Of a DNA stretch of 64,000 nucleotides, positions 56,721-64,000 are shown piece by piece (the first letter of the stretch is position 1; every line of letters starts with the position of its first letter). A model generated the notes under the pieces. It made no database searches and was not told where the DNA came from. It saw only the letters and a list, made by a program, of their open reading frames with translations. Source of the stretch: Alistipes sp. CHKCI003 (GTDB taxonomy: Bacteria; Bacteroidota; Bacteroidia; Bacteroidales; Rikenellaceae); assembly GCF_900021155.1 (NCBI RefSeq), contig NZ_FCNT01000052.1:62001-126000 (forward strand), written 5' to 3'. Position numbers and translations under genes: made by a program.

Positions 56721-57341
56721 ATGGAATCATTGAATATCTTTATCCGGTCGATTTTCATCGACAACATGGTTTTCGCCTTCTTCTTCGGCATGTGCTCCTA
56801 CATCGCCGTGTCGAAGAGCGTGAAGACCGCGCTCGGTCTGGGTGCCGCCGTTACGTTCGTCATGGTGATGACCGTGCCTCTGAACTACCTCCTCTACGAG
56901 TATGTCCTCAAGGCGGGGGCGCTCTCGTGGGCCGGTCTGCCCGACGTGAACCTCGACTTCCTCTCGTTCATCGTCTTCATCGCCACCATCGCCGCCTTCG
57001 TGCAACTCGTGGAGATGGCCGTCGAGAAGTTCTCGCCGACGCTCTACAATCAGCTCGGCATCTTCCTGCCTCTGATCGCCGTGAACTGCGCCATCATGGG
57101 CGGCTCGCTCTTCATGCAGCAGAAGGTCGATGCGCTGGAGCTCACCTCGTGCTGGCAGTCGATCGTCTACGGTCTGGGTTCGGGTCTGGGCTGGGCGCTG
57201 GCGATCGTCATGATGGCCGCCATCCGCGAGAAGACGACCTATTCGCACATACCGCCCGCACTCAAGGGCCCCGGCATCGCCTTCATCATCACGGGTCTCA
57301 TGGGTATCGCGTTCATGATCTTCTCGGGTATCCAGTTCTAA
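56721..57341 (+). CDS. nqrE: Na+-translocating NADH:quinone reductase subunit E
   Basis: A 206-residue polytopic subunit paralogous to NqrD. Motifs: LNIFIRSIFIDNMVFAFFFGMCSYIAVSK (Cys near residue 27 paired with that of NqrD), LGIFLPLIAVNCAIMGGSLFMQQ and a hydrophobic C-terminus IAFMIFSGIQF. Together with NqrD it forms the membrane Fe-S site and ion path. 24 bp before nqrF. Confidence 0.95.
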   Translation: MESLNIFIRSIFIDNMVFAFFFGMCSYIAVSKSVKTALGLGAAVTFVMVMTVPLNYLLYEYVLKAGALSWAGLPDVNLDFLSFIVFIATIAAFVQLVEMAVEKFSPTLYNQLGIFLPLIAVNCAIMGGSLFMQQKVDALELTSCWQSIVYGLGSGLGWALAIVMMAAIREKTTYSHIPPALKGPGIAFIITGLMGIAFMIFSGIQF

Positions 57342-57365
57342 CCTTCAATAAAGAGATTACCGAAA

Positions 57366-58631
57366 ATGGATTTGACAATTATTCTAACAGCGATCGTTGC
57401 CTTTCTGGCGGTAACCCTCCTGCTGGTGGGGCTGCTTCTCTTTGCAAAGGCTAAACTGACCTCGTCGGGCGATGTTACGATCGACATCAACGACGGTGAA
57501 AAGGTGCTCCGGACCGAGAGCGGTTCGACGCTGCTCTCGACGCTTGCCAACAACAGGGTCTTCCTGCCGTCGGCGTGCGGCGGCGGCGGCTCGTGCGGCA
57601 TGTGCAAATGCCAAGTGCTTGAGGGCGGCGGCGACATCCTGCCTACCGAGACGGGCTTCATCACGCGCAAGATGGCCAAGGACCACTGGCGTCTGGGCTG
57701 TCAGGTGAAGGTGAAGAACGACCTCAAGATCCGCGTACCGGAAGCCGTTCTGGGCGTGAAGAAGTGGGAGTGTACGGTGGTTTCGAACCGTAACATCTCG
57801 ACTTTCCTCAAGGAGTTCGTGGTGAAGCTGCCCGAGGGCGAGAACCTCAATTTCCGCAGCGGCGGCTACATCCAGATCGACATCCCGAAATACAAGGAGA
57901 TCAAATTCTCCGACATGGACATCGACCCGCAGTTCCGTGCCGATTGGGACAAGATGAAGATGTGGGACCTCACGACGACCAACCCCGAGCCGACGTTCCG
58001 CGCCTATTCGATGGCCAACCATCCGGCCGAGGGCAACATCATCATGCTCAACATCCGTATCGCCACGCCGCCGTTCGACCGTGCCGCGGGCAGTTTCATG
58101 AAGGTGAATCCGGGTATCTGCTCGTCGTACATCTTCTCGCGCAAACCGGGCGACAAGGTTACGATCTCGGGCCCTTACGGCGAGTTTTTCCTGCCCGACA
58201 ACCTGCCCGATACGCAGGAGCTCATCTTCATCGGCGGCGGTGCGGGTATGGCGCCGATGCGCAGCCACATCATGCACCTGTTCAAGACCGAGAAGACACG
58301 GCGTCCCGTCTCGTTCTGGTACGGTGCGCGTGCGATGAAGGAGGCGCCCTATCTGGACGAGTTCCACCAGATCGAGAAGGATTTCCCCAACTTCAAGTTC
58401 AATCTGGCGCTCGACCGTCCCGATCCCGAGGCGGATGCGGCAGGCGTGGAGTACACGCCGGGCTTTGTGCATAACGTGCTGTACGAGAACTATCTGAAGA
58501 ACCATCAGGCTCCCGAGGACTGCATCTATCTCATGTGCGGACCTCCGATGATGATCGCTTCGGTGGTGAAGATGCTCGACAGTCTCGGCGTACCGCCCGA
58601 AAATATCCTCTACGACAATTTCGGTTCGTAA
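57366..58631 (+). CDS. nqrF: Na+-translocating NADH:quinone reductase subunit F (NADH-oxidising)
   Basis: A 421-residue subunit that takes NADH's electrons. N-terminal helix (LTIILTAIVAFLAVTLLLVGLL), a [2Fe-2S] ferredoxin domain with LPSACGGGGSCGMCKCQV plus a later Cys in HWRLGCQV, an FAD domain RAYSMANHPAEGN, and the NADH domain IFIGGGAGMAPMRSH ending LMCGPPMMIASVVKML. Last gene of the nqr operon; followed by a strong terminator. Confidence 0.96.
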   Translation: MDLTIILTAIVAFLAVTLLLVGLLLFAKAKLTSSGDVTIDINDGEKVLRTESGSTLLSTLANNRVFLPSACGGGGSCGMCKCQVLEGGGDILPTETGFITRKMAKDHWRLGCQVKVKNDLKIRVPEAVLGVKKWECTVVSNRNISTFLKEFVVKLPEGENLNFRSGGYIQIDIPKYKEIKFSDMDIDPQFRADWDKMKMWDLTTTNPEPTFRAYSMANHPAEGNIIMLNIRIATPPFDRAAGSFMKVNPGICSSYIFSRKPGDKVTISGPYGEFFLPDNLPDTQELIFIGGGAGMAPMRSHIMHLFKTEKTRRPVSFWYGARAMKEAPYLDEFHQIEKDFPNFKFNLALDRPDPEADAAGVEYTPGFVHNVLYENYLKNHQAPEDCIYLMCGPPMMIASVVKMLDSLGVPPENILYDNFGS

Positions 58632-58667
58632 GCCGCGGGTGCGGTCTGCACCGCCTCGTATCATGAA

Positions 58668-58703
58668 GGGCTGTCCGAGACGTATCGGACAGCCCTTTTT
58701 CTC
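58668..58703 (+). terminator. terminator of the nqr operon
   Basis: Arms aagggctgtccg / cggacagccctt with an 8-nt loop and a T-run, 37 bp past nqrF. Member of the dispersed GGCTGTC palindrome family. Confidence 0.85.
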
Positions 58704-59241
58704 GTACTGCCGATCGGGTGTTTACCCGGAAGTGCCGTTCTCGCCGGGGCGAAAAACTATTCAGAGAGCCCCTTTTCGGGATGTCGGTGTGATTCGGGTT
58801 TGCGGTGTGTTTCCCGATCGTCGGCTGAGCTGTCCGGGCCGTCTTCAGGGGGGGCGCCAGCTCGGCGAGACGGTCGGGCGGTTCCGGCTCTTCGAAGCCG
58901 ATGGGCGGCAGCCTCCCGCGGCGGAGCGCGGCTCTTCGTGAACGTGCTCCACAGGCTGCGGCCCGTCTTATAGAGCTTGACGAGAGTGATAAAAGAGACC
59001 GAGAAAGAAGTTTTTCCGTTTGGTCGCTTGACCGGTGCACACTCGACTTCGTTTTTGCAATGCCGGCAATCCGGCGGCACGCACTCGTCCGGCATACGTG
59101 CCGGTTCCGGCTGCGAATGACTCTCTGTATATTCCGGCTTTCCAGAGAATCGGATAAAGCGTGTGTATTATGCAATATGATTTCAGTGCTGCATGTTAGC
59201 CGCCGTTCTTCACGGGCGCTCCCTGCGCCCCATAAGGGTGG
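58704..59241. other. non-coding stretch
   Basis: About 540 bp between the nqr terminator and the gluzincin-like gene; G7 tract near 58849. No supported gene. Confidence 0.4.
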
Positions 59242-60672
59242 TTATATCGAACGGACGAATTGCAGCCAATCCTCCTCCGAAACCCCCGAATCCCTCAGAA
59301 TCCTGCCGAAATCCTCGAAATCGGGGGCGTCTCCCTGTTCGAGCCGAAGATTGAACTTGCGGACCGCCTCGTGGAATCTCTCCGTCCCGATTTTTTGGGC
59401 GAACTCATGAATCCGGGCCGGAACCTTATGGTAAACGATTCCATGTGTACCGTCGCCGGAGCGGGTATCCACATAATTGCGTGAAATGTCGAAGATGGAA
59501 ATATCCTTGTCTCCGGGTAAATTCTCGAAATATTCGAGCTTTGCGGCAAAAGCCTCGTCGCGCTCGTTCGGGTCGGGATAATAGACGTAATTGGCGAAAT
59601 ATTCGATCAGGGACTCGTCGAAGAAATAACGCGCGTCGATCCGGTCGTAATTGTAGTTCAGGAAACAATGTACCAGTTCATGTGTCAGCGAGGGATCGAG
59701 CCAATAAGACCGGTCGATAAAGACCGCATGCTCCCGGTCGGACATGTGAACGGCCCGGCCGTATGCGTATTTTTCATCCTCGGTTCTCAGATCGTCTTCC
59801 AGAATCGTAAACTCTTCGGCTTTCGATTCGGGGAACAGGCCGTGCAGCGAACGGATTATGCGGCCGATACGCTCCTTCCGGTCTGCGATCAGGCTGTCCG
59901 GCAGCTGTGCCAGCGGCACGGGTATTTCGTTCTCGACTTCCGATGTGTCGCGTTTGGACAGCAGCAGATCGCACCGGATGTCGCCGATGCGGACCGGATG
60001 CGGATCATACCATTTCTTGTCGGCGATGTGAAAAGAGATGTCGTCGTACCGGTGCTGCGCCAGATCCAGCGAAACCGTTCCGTCAGCTTCGGCGATCGAC
60101 TCACCGTTGATGAAGAAGCAGACCGTGTCCGGAATGTCGAATGCGACCTTATCGAATTCGACGTGTCCGTCGTCGCCCTTGAAATACCAAGAATTCCACC
60201 CGAAATCGTATTGCAGCAGGCCGCAACCCATGGGAACGATGTGTGTCCGGAAGCATAGGTCGCTGTAATAGCCGTACTCGATCCTTATGTGGGTCGCCGC
60301 ATCCGCAGGAACGGGGATGGACAGATTCGCGCCGTCGAACGTGTAATCCGTATCGTGATACGGAGCCTGCCCGTTCCGCGAGCATACGTTCATATCGGGA
60401 ATCAGGGCGAAATCGGGGTCTCCCTCGGCTCGGAGCGTCTGGAAAAAACTGAAATTCTCCAGTTTCAGAGACAGCGTATCGCAGGAAAGGGGCCGGATGT
60501 CGAAATCCTGTATGACTTTCAGTTTGTACGGATAAAAGAAAGCGCCCAACGAATCCTGCGGCTCGGCATCGACTACTTTGACGAACATCGTCGCATGCAA
60601 ACCTTGTGCGTGAACGGCGGCAGCGATACCGAACGACATACCGCATAATAGTGAGAAAATAGCCTTTTTCAT
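59242..60672 (-). CDS. secreted gluzincin-like (M1-related) protein
   Basis: A 476-residue protein with signal peptide (MKKAIFSLLCGMSFGIAAAVHAQ). An N-terminal beta-rich half (FVKVVDAEPQDSLGAFFYP, TLSLKLENFSFFQTL, HIRIEYGYYSDLCF) is followed by a zinc-peptidase-like site: LTHELVHCFLNYNYDR, then, 18-20 residues on, YFFDESLIEYFANY. This is the HExxH...E arrangement of M1-type gluzincins (HE at the histidine motif, Glu in DESL). AT content is higher than in neighbouring genes, suggesting a separate origin. Probably an exported peptidase; substrate unknown. Confidence 0.75.
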   Translation of the reverse strand: MKKAIFSLLCGMSFGIAAAVHAQGLHATMFVKVVDAEPQDSLGAFFYPYKLKVIQDFDIRPLSCDTLSLKLENFSFFQTLRAEGDPDFALIPDMNVCSRNGQAPYHDTDYTFDGANLSIPVPADAATHIRIEYGYYSDLCFRTHIVPMGCGLLQYDFGWNSWYFKGDDGHVEFDKVAFDIPDTVCFFINGESIAEADGTVSLDLAQHRYDDISFHIADKKWYDPHPVRIGDIRCDLLLSKRDTSEVENEIPVPLAQLPDSLIADRKERIGRIIRSLHGLFPESKAEEFTILEDDLRTEDEKYAYGRAVHMSDREHAVFIDRSYWLDPSLTHELVHCFLNYNYDRIDARYFFDESLIEYFANYVYYPDPNERDEAFAAKLEYFENLPGDKDISIFDISRNYVDTRSGDGTHGIVYHKVPARIHEFAQKIGTERFHEAVRKFNLRLEQGDAPDFEDFGRILRDSGVSEEDWLQFVRSI

Positions 60673-61340
60673 TTTCGTGTCATTTATTTAGTTTCCTCAA
60701 TTCATCGATTCTCCGGTTCCGTTTCTCGTTTCCCGGTTCGACCGGAGGGGCGGGAGCGTTCCGCCTCCTTTAAGATCAATGTCGAAAATGCCCGTGCTTA
60801 TTCAGAGGGTGTTGACGAATAGAGTGCACTGCGCCGGCTTTCCGATTCGGCAAGCAGCTGCGACTGATAGCTTTTCTGGCTTTCTGCCGTATATTTCTCA
60901 TACACGAATTTAGTCGTTTTTTTATTCTCGGCCAAACTCGCCGACTGCTTTTCCGGTCTGATCGTATTTTTTTTCTGCTGATACCCAACTATTTTAGGCG
61001 TTATAGGACGGCTGTTATTCGAAATATCGCGATACAGCCGCCCGCCCCTCTTCCGGCAACCGAACGGCCGTTCCGCTGCGTGCGCAGTCCGAGGCCTCGG
61101 AGAATGCGGCCGCAGCGGCGCCTTCCTTTCCGGCGCGACGGATGCGAGAAGCGGCTTCGTCGATTTTTCAGAGACGAAATAAGGGCTGTCTAACACGTTT
61201 CAGACACCCCTTTTTTATCCGTACTGCTATTCGGGAACTTTTCCCGATACGCAATTTTCAGAGGGTAAAAGAAACTTGTCGGACAGCCCCGAACCCGTAA
61301 CGGCCGGCGTCGGCCGGTCTCGCCGTGTTCCGGTGTGCCG
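60673..61340. other. intergenic region with palindrome and a doubtful small frame
   Basis: AT-rich near 60660-61000. A minus-strand frame (stop at 60798) ending in Lys/Glu/Ser-rich sequence (EKYTAESQKSYQSQLLAESE) could be a short gene, but it lacks a good start and promoter. The compound palindrome at 61181-61290 lies here. Confidence 0.35.
61181..61216 (+). terminator. GGCTGTC palindrome, possible terminator
   Basis: aagggctgtct / agacacccctt with a T6 run. A further copy of the right arm, acttgtcggacagcccc, lies at 61274-61290 beside the membrane-protein gene's end, so this is again a compound element. Confidence 0.6.
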
Positions 61341-61976
61341 CTATCGGGCTGCGGGTGCCTCCGAGTCGGCGATGCACTTCCAGCCCGTGAGGATCATGAA
61401 GAACGCGACGATCGAGAGAATGAGCGCGATCACCGAACCGACGATCGGAATCCACCCGACGACCCAGCCGATCACACCGAGAATCATGGCGACGAAGATC
61501 TTCGAAGCGCCCTTGCGCGCCCCTTCGGGGAACGTCGCGGAGTCCTTCAGATTCGAATAGGCGATCAGCAGCATGATCCATGCCACGAGGTTGATGATGC
61601 CGCCCACGATGCCGATCAGCGGGATGCAGGCCAGCACGACGCCCACGAGCGAAAGGATCGTGGCCGTGCGGATGCTGCCGATGCGCGGTGCGTCGAGGGG
61701 GTCGACCATCCCTTTGAAAAGGTCGAGCGACTTGATGAAAAGCCAGTATCCGTAGACGATCGCCACGGTAGCGGCGATGTTCAGCAGGCTCCACAATCCC
61801 AGTCCGCCCGTGGAGACCTCGCCCGACGAGAGAGCCGCAATTACCGAAGCGGTGGCCGTAATGGCCAGAATGAACGAGAAGACCGAGGAGGCGATGCCCG
61901 CCACCGTGTAGATCAAGACGGCTTTGTAGAGGTTGGCCGTCGTCTGTTTCCATGATTGTTGCAGATTTTCCATCAT
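61341..61976 (-). CDS. polytopic membrane protein of unknown function
   Basis: A 211-residue protein with about five to six hydrophobic segments: VLIYTVAGIASSVFSFILAI, LLNIAATVAIVYGYWLFI, LSLVGVVLACIPLIGIVGGIINLVAWIMLL and IFVAMILGVIGWVVGWIPIVGSVIALILSIVAFFMIL. The N-terminus is MMENLQQSWKQ; either of two adjacent ATGs (61976, 61973) may start it. No family recognised; general appearance of DUF-type membrane proteins in Bacteroidota. Confidence 0.65.
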   Translation of the reverse strand: MMENLQQSWKQTTANLYKAVLIYTVAGIASSVFSFILAITATASVIAALSSGEVSTGGLGLWSLLNIAATVAIVYGYWLFIKSLDLFKGMVDPLDAPRIGSIRTATILSLVGVVLACIPLIGIVGGIINLVAWIMLLIAYSNLKDSATFPEGARKGASKIFVAMILGVIGWVVGWIPIVGSVIALILSIVAFFMILTGWKCIADSEAPAAR

Positions 61977-62120
61977 ACCGTAGAGTTTAGATTGAACAAA
62001 AGTGAGTTTCCGTGTGCAATGCCGCCGGAACACGGCACGCGAGCGCGCACCGCATCGTCGGCCCGACGTTCTAAAGGTAAGGAAACTTTTCGGGAAATGC
62101 AACGGCTGCCTCTTCCGGAA

Positions 62121-62792
62121 TCACGCTTTCTTTTCGGGTTTCTGATATACCGATAGAATGTACGTGGTGAAAATCGGGAACATCATCATGCCGAGAATCG
62201 GCAGCAGCACGCAGATGGTCTTGCCGAGGGCCGTTACGGGGAATATCTCGGCCCCGACCGTCGTAACGTTCATCCACGCCCACCAGAGAGCGTTGCCGAA
62301 ACCGTGGAGTTTCGCGTTGACGAGCACCTCGTAATCGTAGAATACCAGCGCCGAAATGTAGGTGAACAGACACACCGTGAAGACATAGGCGGTGAACAGC
62401 CGCTTGATTTTGTTGTCCACGAGCCATTGCACGATCAGATACAGCGCGAGGAACGCCCGCGCGAGAGGAATGATGCCGATCAGCATTGCAAGGTGGCGCG
62501 GCATGCCCGTCCATCCGAAGATGTTGAGGTAGGGAATCGAGATGAGAAAAAACAAAATATTGCGGATGAAGAACCGTCCCTTCTGTTCGGCGGAAGCCCA
62601 ACGCACGAAAAAATCCAATAGAAAGAGTACGCAGACGATGAGTTGCACGGTCATATACCACCGGGAGAAACGGATGTGGTCGCCGGAGATGATCTCCCAT
62701 GATAGGGCAATCAGCAGGACGATGCCGCCGGCGAGCGTCAGCATGTCGAGCGACCGGCGGAGCGCAAGATGCGGTGATTCGGTTGGTTTCAT
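62121..62792 (-). CDS. ion channel of the voltage-gated/K+ channel superfamily
   Basis: A 223-residue protein with about five to six helices (LTLAGGIVLLIALSWEIIS, YMTVQLIVCVLFLLDFFVR, FFIRNILFFLISIPYLNIFG, HLAMLIGIIPLARAFLALYLIVQ, FTAYVFTVCLFTYISALVFY) and a pore: LWWAWMNVTTVGAEIFPVTALGKTICVLLPILGMMMFPIF. The selectivity-filter position reads TTVGAE instead of TTVGYGD. Probable ion transporter; ion unknown. Start at 62792 (MKPTESPHLAL) taken over an ATG at 62903, which would add a basic, non-conserved stretch. Confidence 0.8.
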   Translation of the reverse strand: MKPTESPHLALRRSLDMLTLAGGIVLLIALSWEIISGDHIRFSRWYMTVQLIVCVLFLLDFFVRWASAEQKGRFFIRNILFFLISIPYLNIFGWTGMPRHLAMLIGIIPLARAFLALYLIVQWLVDNKIKRLFTAYVFTVCLFTYISALVFYDYEVLVNAKLHGFGNALWWAWMNVTTVGAEIFPVTALGKTICVLLPILGMMMFPIFTTYILSVYQKPEKKA

Positions 62793-63021
62793 GGCAAGAG
62801 TGTTTCGCAGGGCCTCTTCAAAACCAATGCCATATACACCCCGTGCAATCCGGAAATCGGACGGTAAAGCGGGCGAAAGGGACTTCGTGCGGGAGGAGGG
62901 CATCGAAGAAAAAGACGGTAAAAAGAGAACCGCCCATGCGCCCTTCTTCCCCCTTCTCCGTTTCTCTTGGGGAATTACCTGTCCGAAGAAGAGAAGCGTA
63001 TGGCAGCGGTATGAATAAAAA

Positions 63022-63051
63022 GAGGCTGTCCGACGATTCTCAGACAGCCTC
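63022..63051. repeat. dispersed GGCTGTC palindrome next to the composition shift
   Basis: gaggctgtc / gacagcctc around cgacgattctca. Last family member before the AT-rich region. Confidence 0.75.
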
Positions 63052-63203
63052 CGGTCCTATGTCCGTAGCGGGAGAGAGACTCAATATTTCAAACCGGGTT
63101 AAATAATAGTGGTTTATTTTGATTTGTTTGATTTTGATATTCAGCAATTTGAATATTTTTACTAAAGTAAAATAAACTAATTTGTTTCAGACTATTTTGG
63201 TAT

Positions 63204-63224
63204 AAGTCGCCAAAAAGTCGCCAA
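63204..63224 (+). repeat. 11-bp direct repeats upstream of the integrase
   Basis: AAGTCGCCAAA then AAGTCGCCAAT in tandem. Possible integrase arm-binding sites or part of an attachment end. Confidence 0.5.
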
Positions 63225-63226
63225 TA

Positions 63227-63259
63227 TTTGCGGGACATGAATAAACTTCATTATATTTG
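63227..63259 (+). promoter_or_regulatory. promoter of the integrase gene
   Basis: TTTG, 21-bp spacer, TATATTTG, 19 bp before the ATG at 63278. Confidence 0.65.
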
Positions 63260-63277
63260 TCATATATCTTCGGGTGT

Positions 63278-64000
63278 ATGGCTACTGTTTATTTTTCCCT
63301 GTCGAGGAAAGCATCCTCCGGTTCACGCTTGCATGAAGTTCTGGTGCGATTTTGTCATGGGCGTATCAATCAACGTGCAAAGTCCGGAATATTTGTAAAC
63401 TCGGAATATTGGAGTGATGATCTTCAGCAGATCGTTATTCCGAAATTTCGTATCTTATCCCAAGAAAAGCGGGCGTTCATGGAAGAACTGTCGCACTCGC
63501 AAAATGACTTATCCGATCTGCGATCAATCATTATGACGGAATTCATAAGTGCTGGATCAGGGAAAGTCCTATTGCATAAAGACTGGTTGTCGGGTGTGGT
63601 ATCATCGGCCTTACGGCGGCGACTTAATATCTCGGATAGCTCCGATAGCGATTTTTTTGAGGCATGGGATAAATTTATTTCGAGTAAACAGGTCAGTGAT
63701 TCCCGAAGGGCGATGTTCAAAGTCGTACGTAACATGATGTATCGTTTCGAGCGTGTTTCCCGCATGACCGATCCATCCTTTGCGTTGTCTCTCGATAGGA
63801 TGACCAGTGGCACGTTGTCAGATTTTGAACGGTTCTTGTTCGAGGAAACGAAATATGTTGAATTATATCCTGATATTTATAAAGATATAGCAGGGAAAGA
63901 CCTTCCCAAAAAGAGAGGACAGAATACCGTATCTCACCGTATGGCTATTTTGCGCACGTTTATTATTTGGGCTCTTGATAATGATCTGACGGTGAACGAT
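63278..64000 (+). CDS. tyrosine recombinase/integrase (5' part, continues past window)
   Basis: 241 codons from the ATG at 63278, open to the window end. N-terminal MATVYFSLSRKASSGSRLHE resembles the arm-binding domain of Bacteroidota integrases; IFVNSEYWSDDLQQIVIP is the typical linker after it; FEAWDKFISSKQVSDSRRAMFKVVRNMMYRFE matches the SAM-like core-binding domain, and NTVSHRMAILRTFIIWALDND leads to the catalytic domain, which lies beyond the edge. AT-rich codon use unlike the rest of the window indicates recent transfer. Probably the integrase of an integrative element entering from the right. Confidence 0.85.
   Translation, partial: MATVYFSLSRKASSGSRLHEVLVRFCHGRINQRAKSGIFVNSEYWSDDLQQIVIPKFRILSQEKRAFMEELSHSQNDLSDLRSIIMTEFISAGSGKVLLHKDWLSGVVSSALRRRLNISDSSDSDFFEAWDKFISSKQVSDSRRAMFKVVRNMMYRFERVSRMTDPSFALSLDRMTSGTLSDFERFLFEETKYVELYPDIYKDIAGKDLPKKRGQNTVSHRMAILRTFIIWALDNDLTVND

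Larger units (their letters stand above)
62793..63277. other. boundary region between chromosome and integrase gene
   Basis: Up to 63051 GC-rich backbone with a palindrome; from about 63080 the base composition turns AT-rich, and 11-bp direct repeats AAGTCGCCAAA/AAGTCGCCAAT lie at 63204-63224. Likely end region of an integrated element. Confidence 0.5.
63080..64000 (+). mobile_element. left end of an integrative element (partial)
   Basis: Sharp drop in GC from about 63080, direct repeats, a promoter and an integrase gene facing into the element. The other end and cargo lie outside the window. Confidence 0.55.

Noticed and set aside
60798..61196. 132-residue - frame with a Lys/Glu/Ser-rich end
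   Set aside because: Starts inside a palindrome, no promoter or ribosome site; kept only as a remark in the gap entry.

Overview
The window looks like the chromosome of a gut Bacteroidota, most likely Alistipes or a close relative in the Rikenellaceae (inference). Grounds: high GC through most of the window; repeated Bacteroidota-type promoters (TTTG, about 20 bp, TAnnTTTG); a Na+-translocating methylmalonyl-CoA decarboxylase operon; a complete nqrABCDEF operon; AddAB-type recombination nucleases; and small lipoproteins of Bacteroidota style. The last ~0.9 kb is AT-rich and begins an integrase gene, so a mobile element probably enters at the right edge.

Layout. 1-3 kb: a PPi-type phosphofructokinase (cut by the left edge), a cold-shock protein, and a lipoprotein/radical-SAM pair. 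4.5-4.8 kb: two tRNA-Pro genes under one clear promoter. 5.4-9.3 kb: a leftward operon of a steroid 5-alpha-reductase-family membrane protein, an old-yellow-enzyme flavoprotein, a short-chain dehydrogenase and a HAD phosphatase; these are the families of the isoallo-bile-acid/steroid reduction clusters known from gut Bacteroidota. 9.9-13.9 kb: glutamate decarboxylase, an SPFH/Arc/membrane-protein operon and an unusual sirtuin. 14.5-18 kb: a lipoprotein, MeaB, a CXXC-less thioredoxin-fold protein and a glycosyltransferase. 18.1-22.2 kb: methylmalonyl-CoA epimerase plus the decarboxylase Na+ pump (propionate pathway). 23-23.5 kb: an apparently frameshifted TonB-domain gene. 23.8-26.7 kb: rplM-rpsI and rpsB-tsf. 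28.4-38.5 kb: S24/S26 peptidase, HPr-kinase-like protein, ABC exporter, AddA, GIN-domain protein and AddB. 40.1-47.7 kb: HAD phosphatase, two M23 peptidases, alaS and gpmI. 48.0-48.7 kb: a 158-bp non-coding tandem repeat. 49-52.5 kb: YbjN-like protein, ProX-type deacylase, 2-hydroxyacid dehydrogenase, TcdA and TatD. 52.6-58.6 kb: nqrA-F, with a rubredoxin-like domain fused to NqrC. 59.2-62.8 kb: a secreted gluzincin-like protein, a membrane protein and an ion channel. From 63.2 kb: a tyrosine recombinase, cut by the right edge.

Together the genes describe an anaerobic, succinate/propionate-forming organism with a sodium economy: methylmalonyl-CoA decarboxylase and Nqr both export Na+. The steroid-type operon is the most interesting accessory system. 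The window also carries a family of dispersed palindromes (core GGCTGTCCGACAAGT) that often sit where terminators belong, and several 0.5-1.6 kb gene-poor stretches, some with short coding-like remnants and C/G homopolymers. Translations and motifs were read by eye; no database search was possible.
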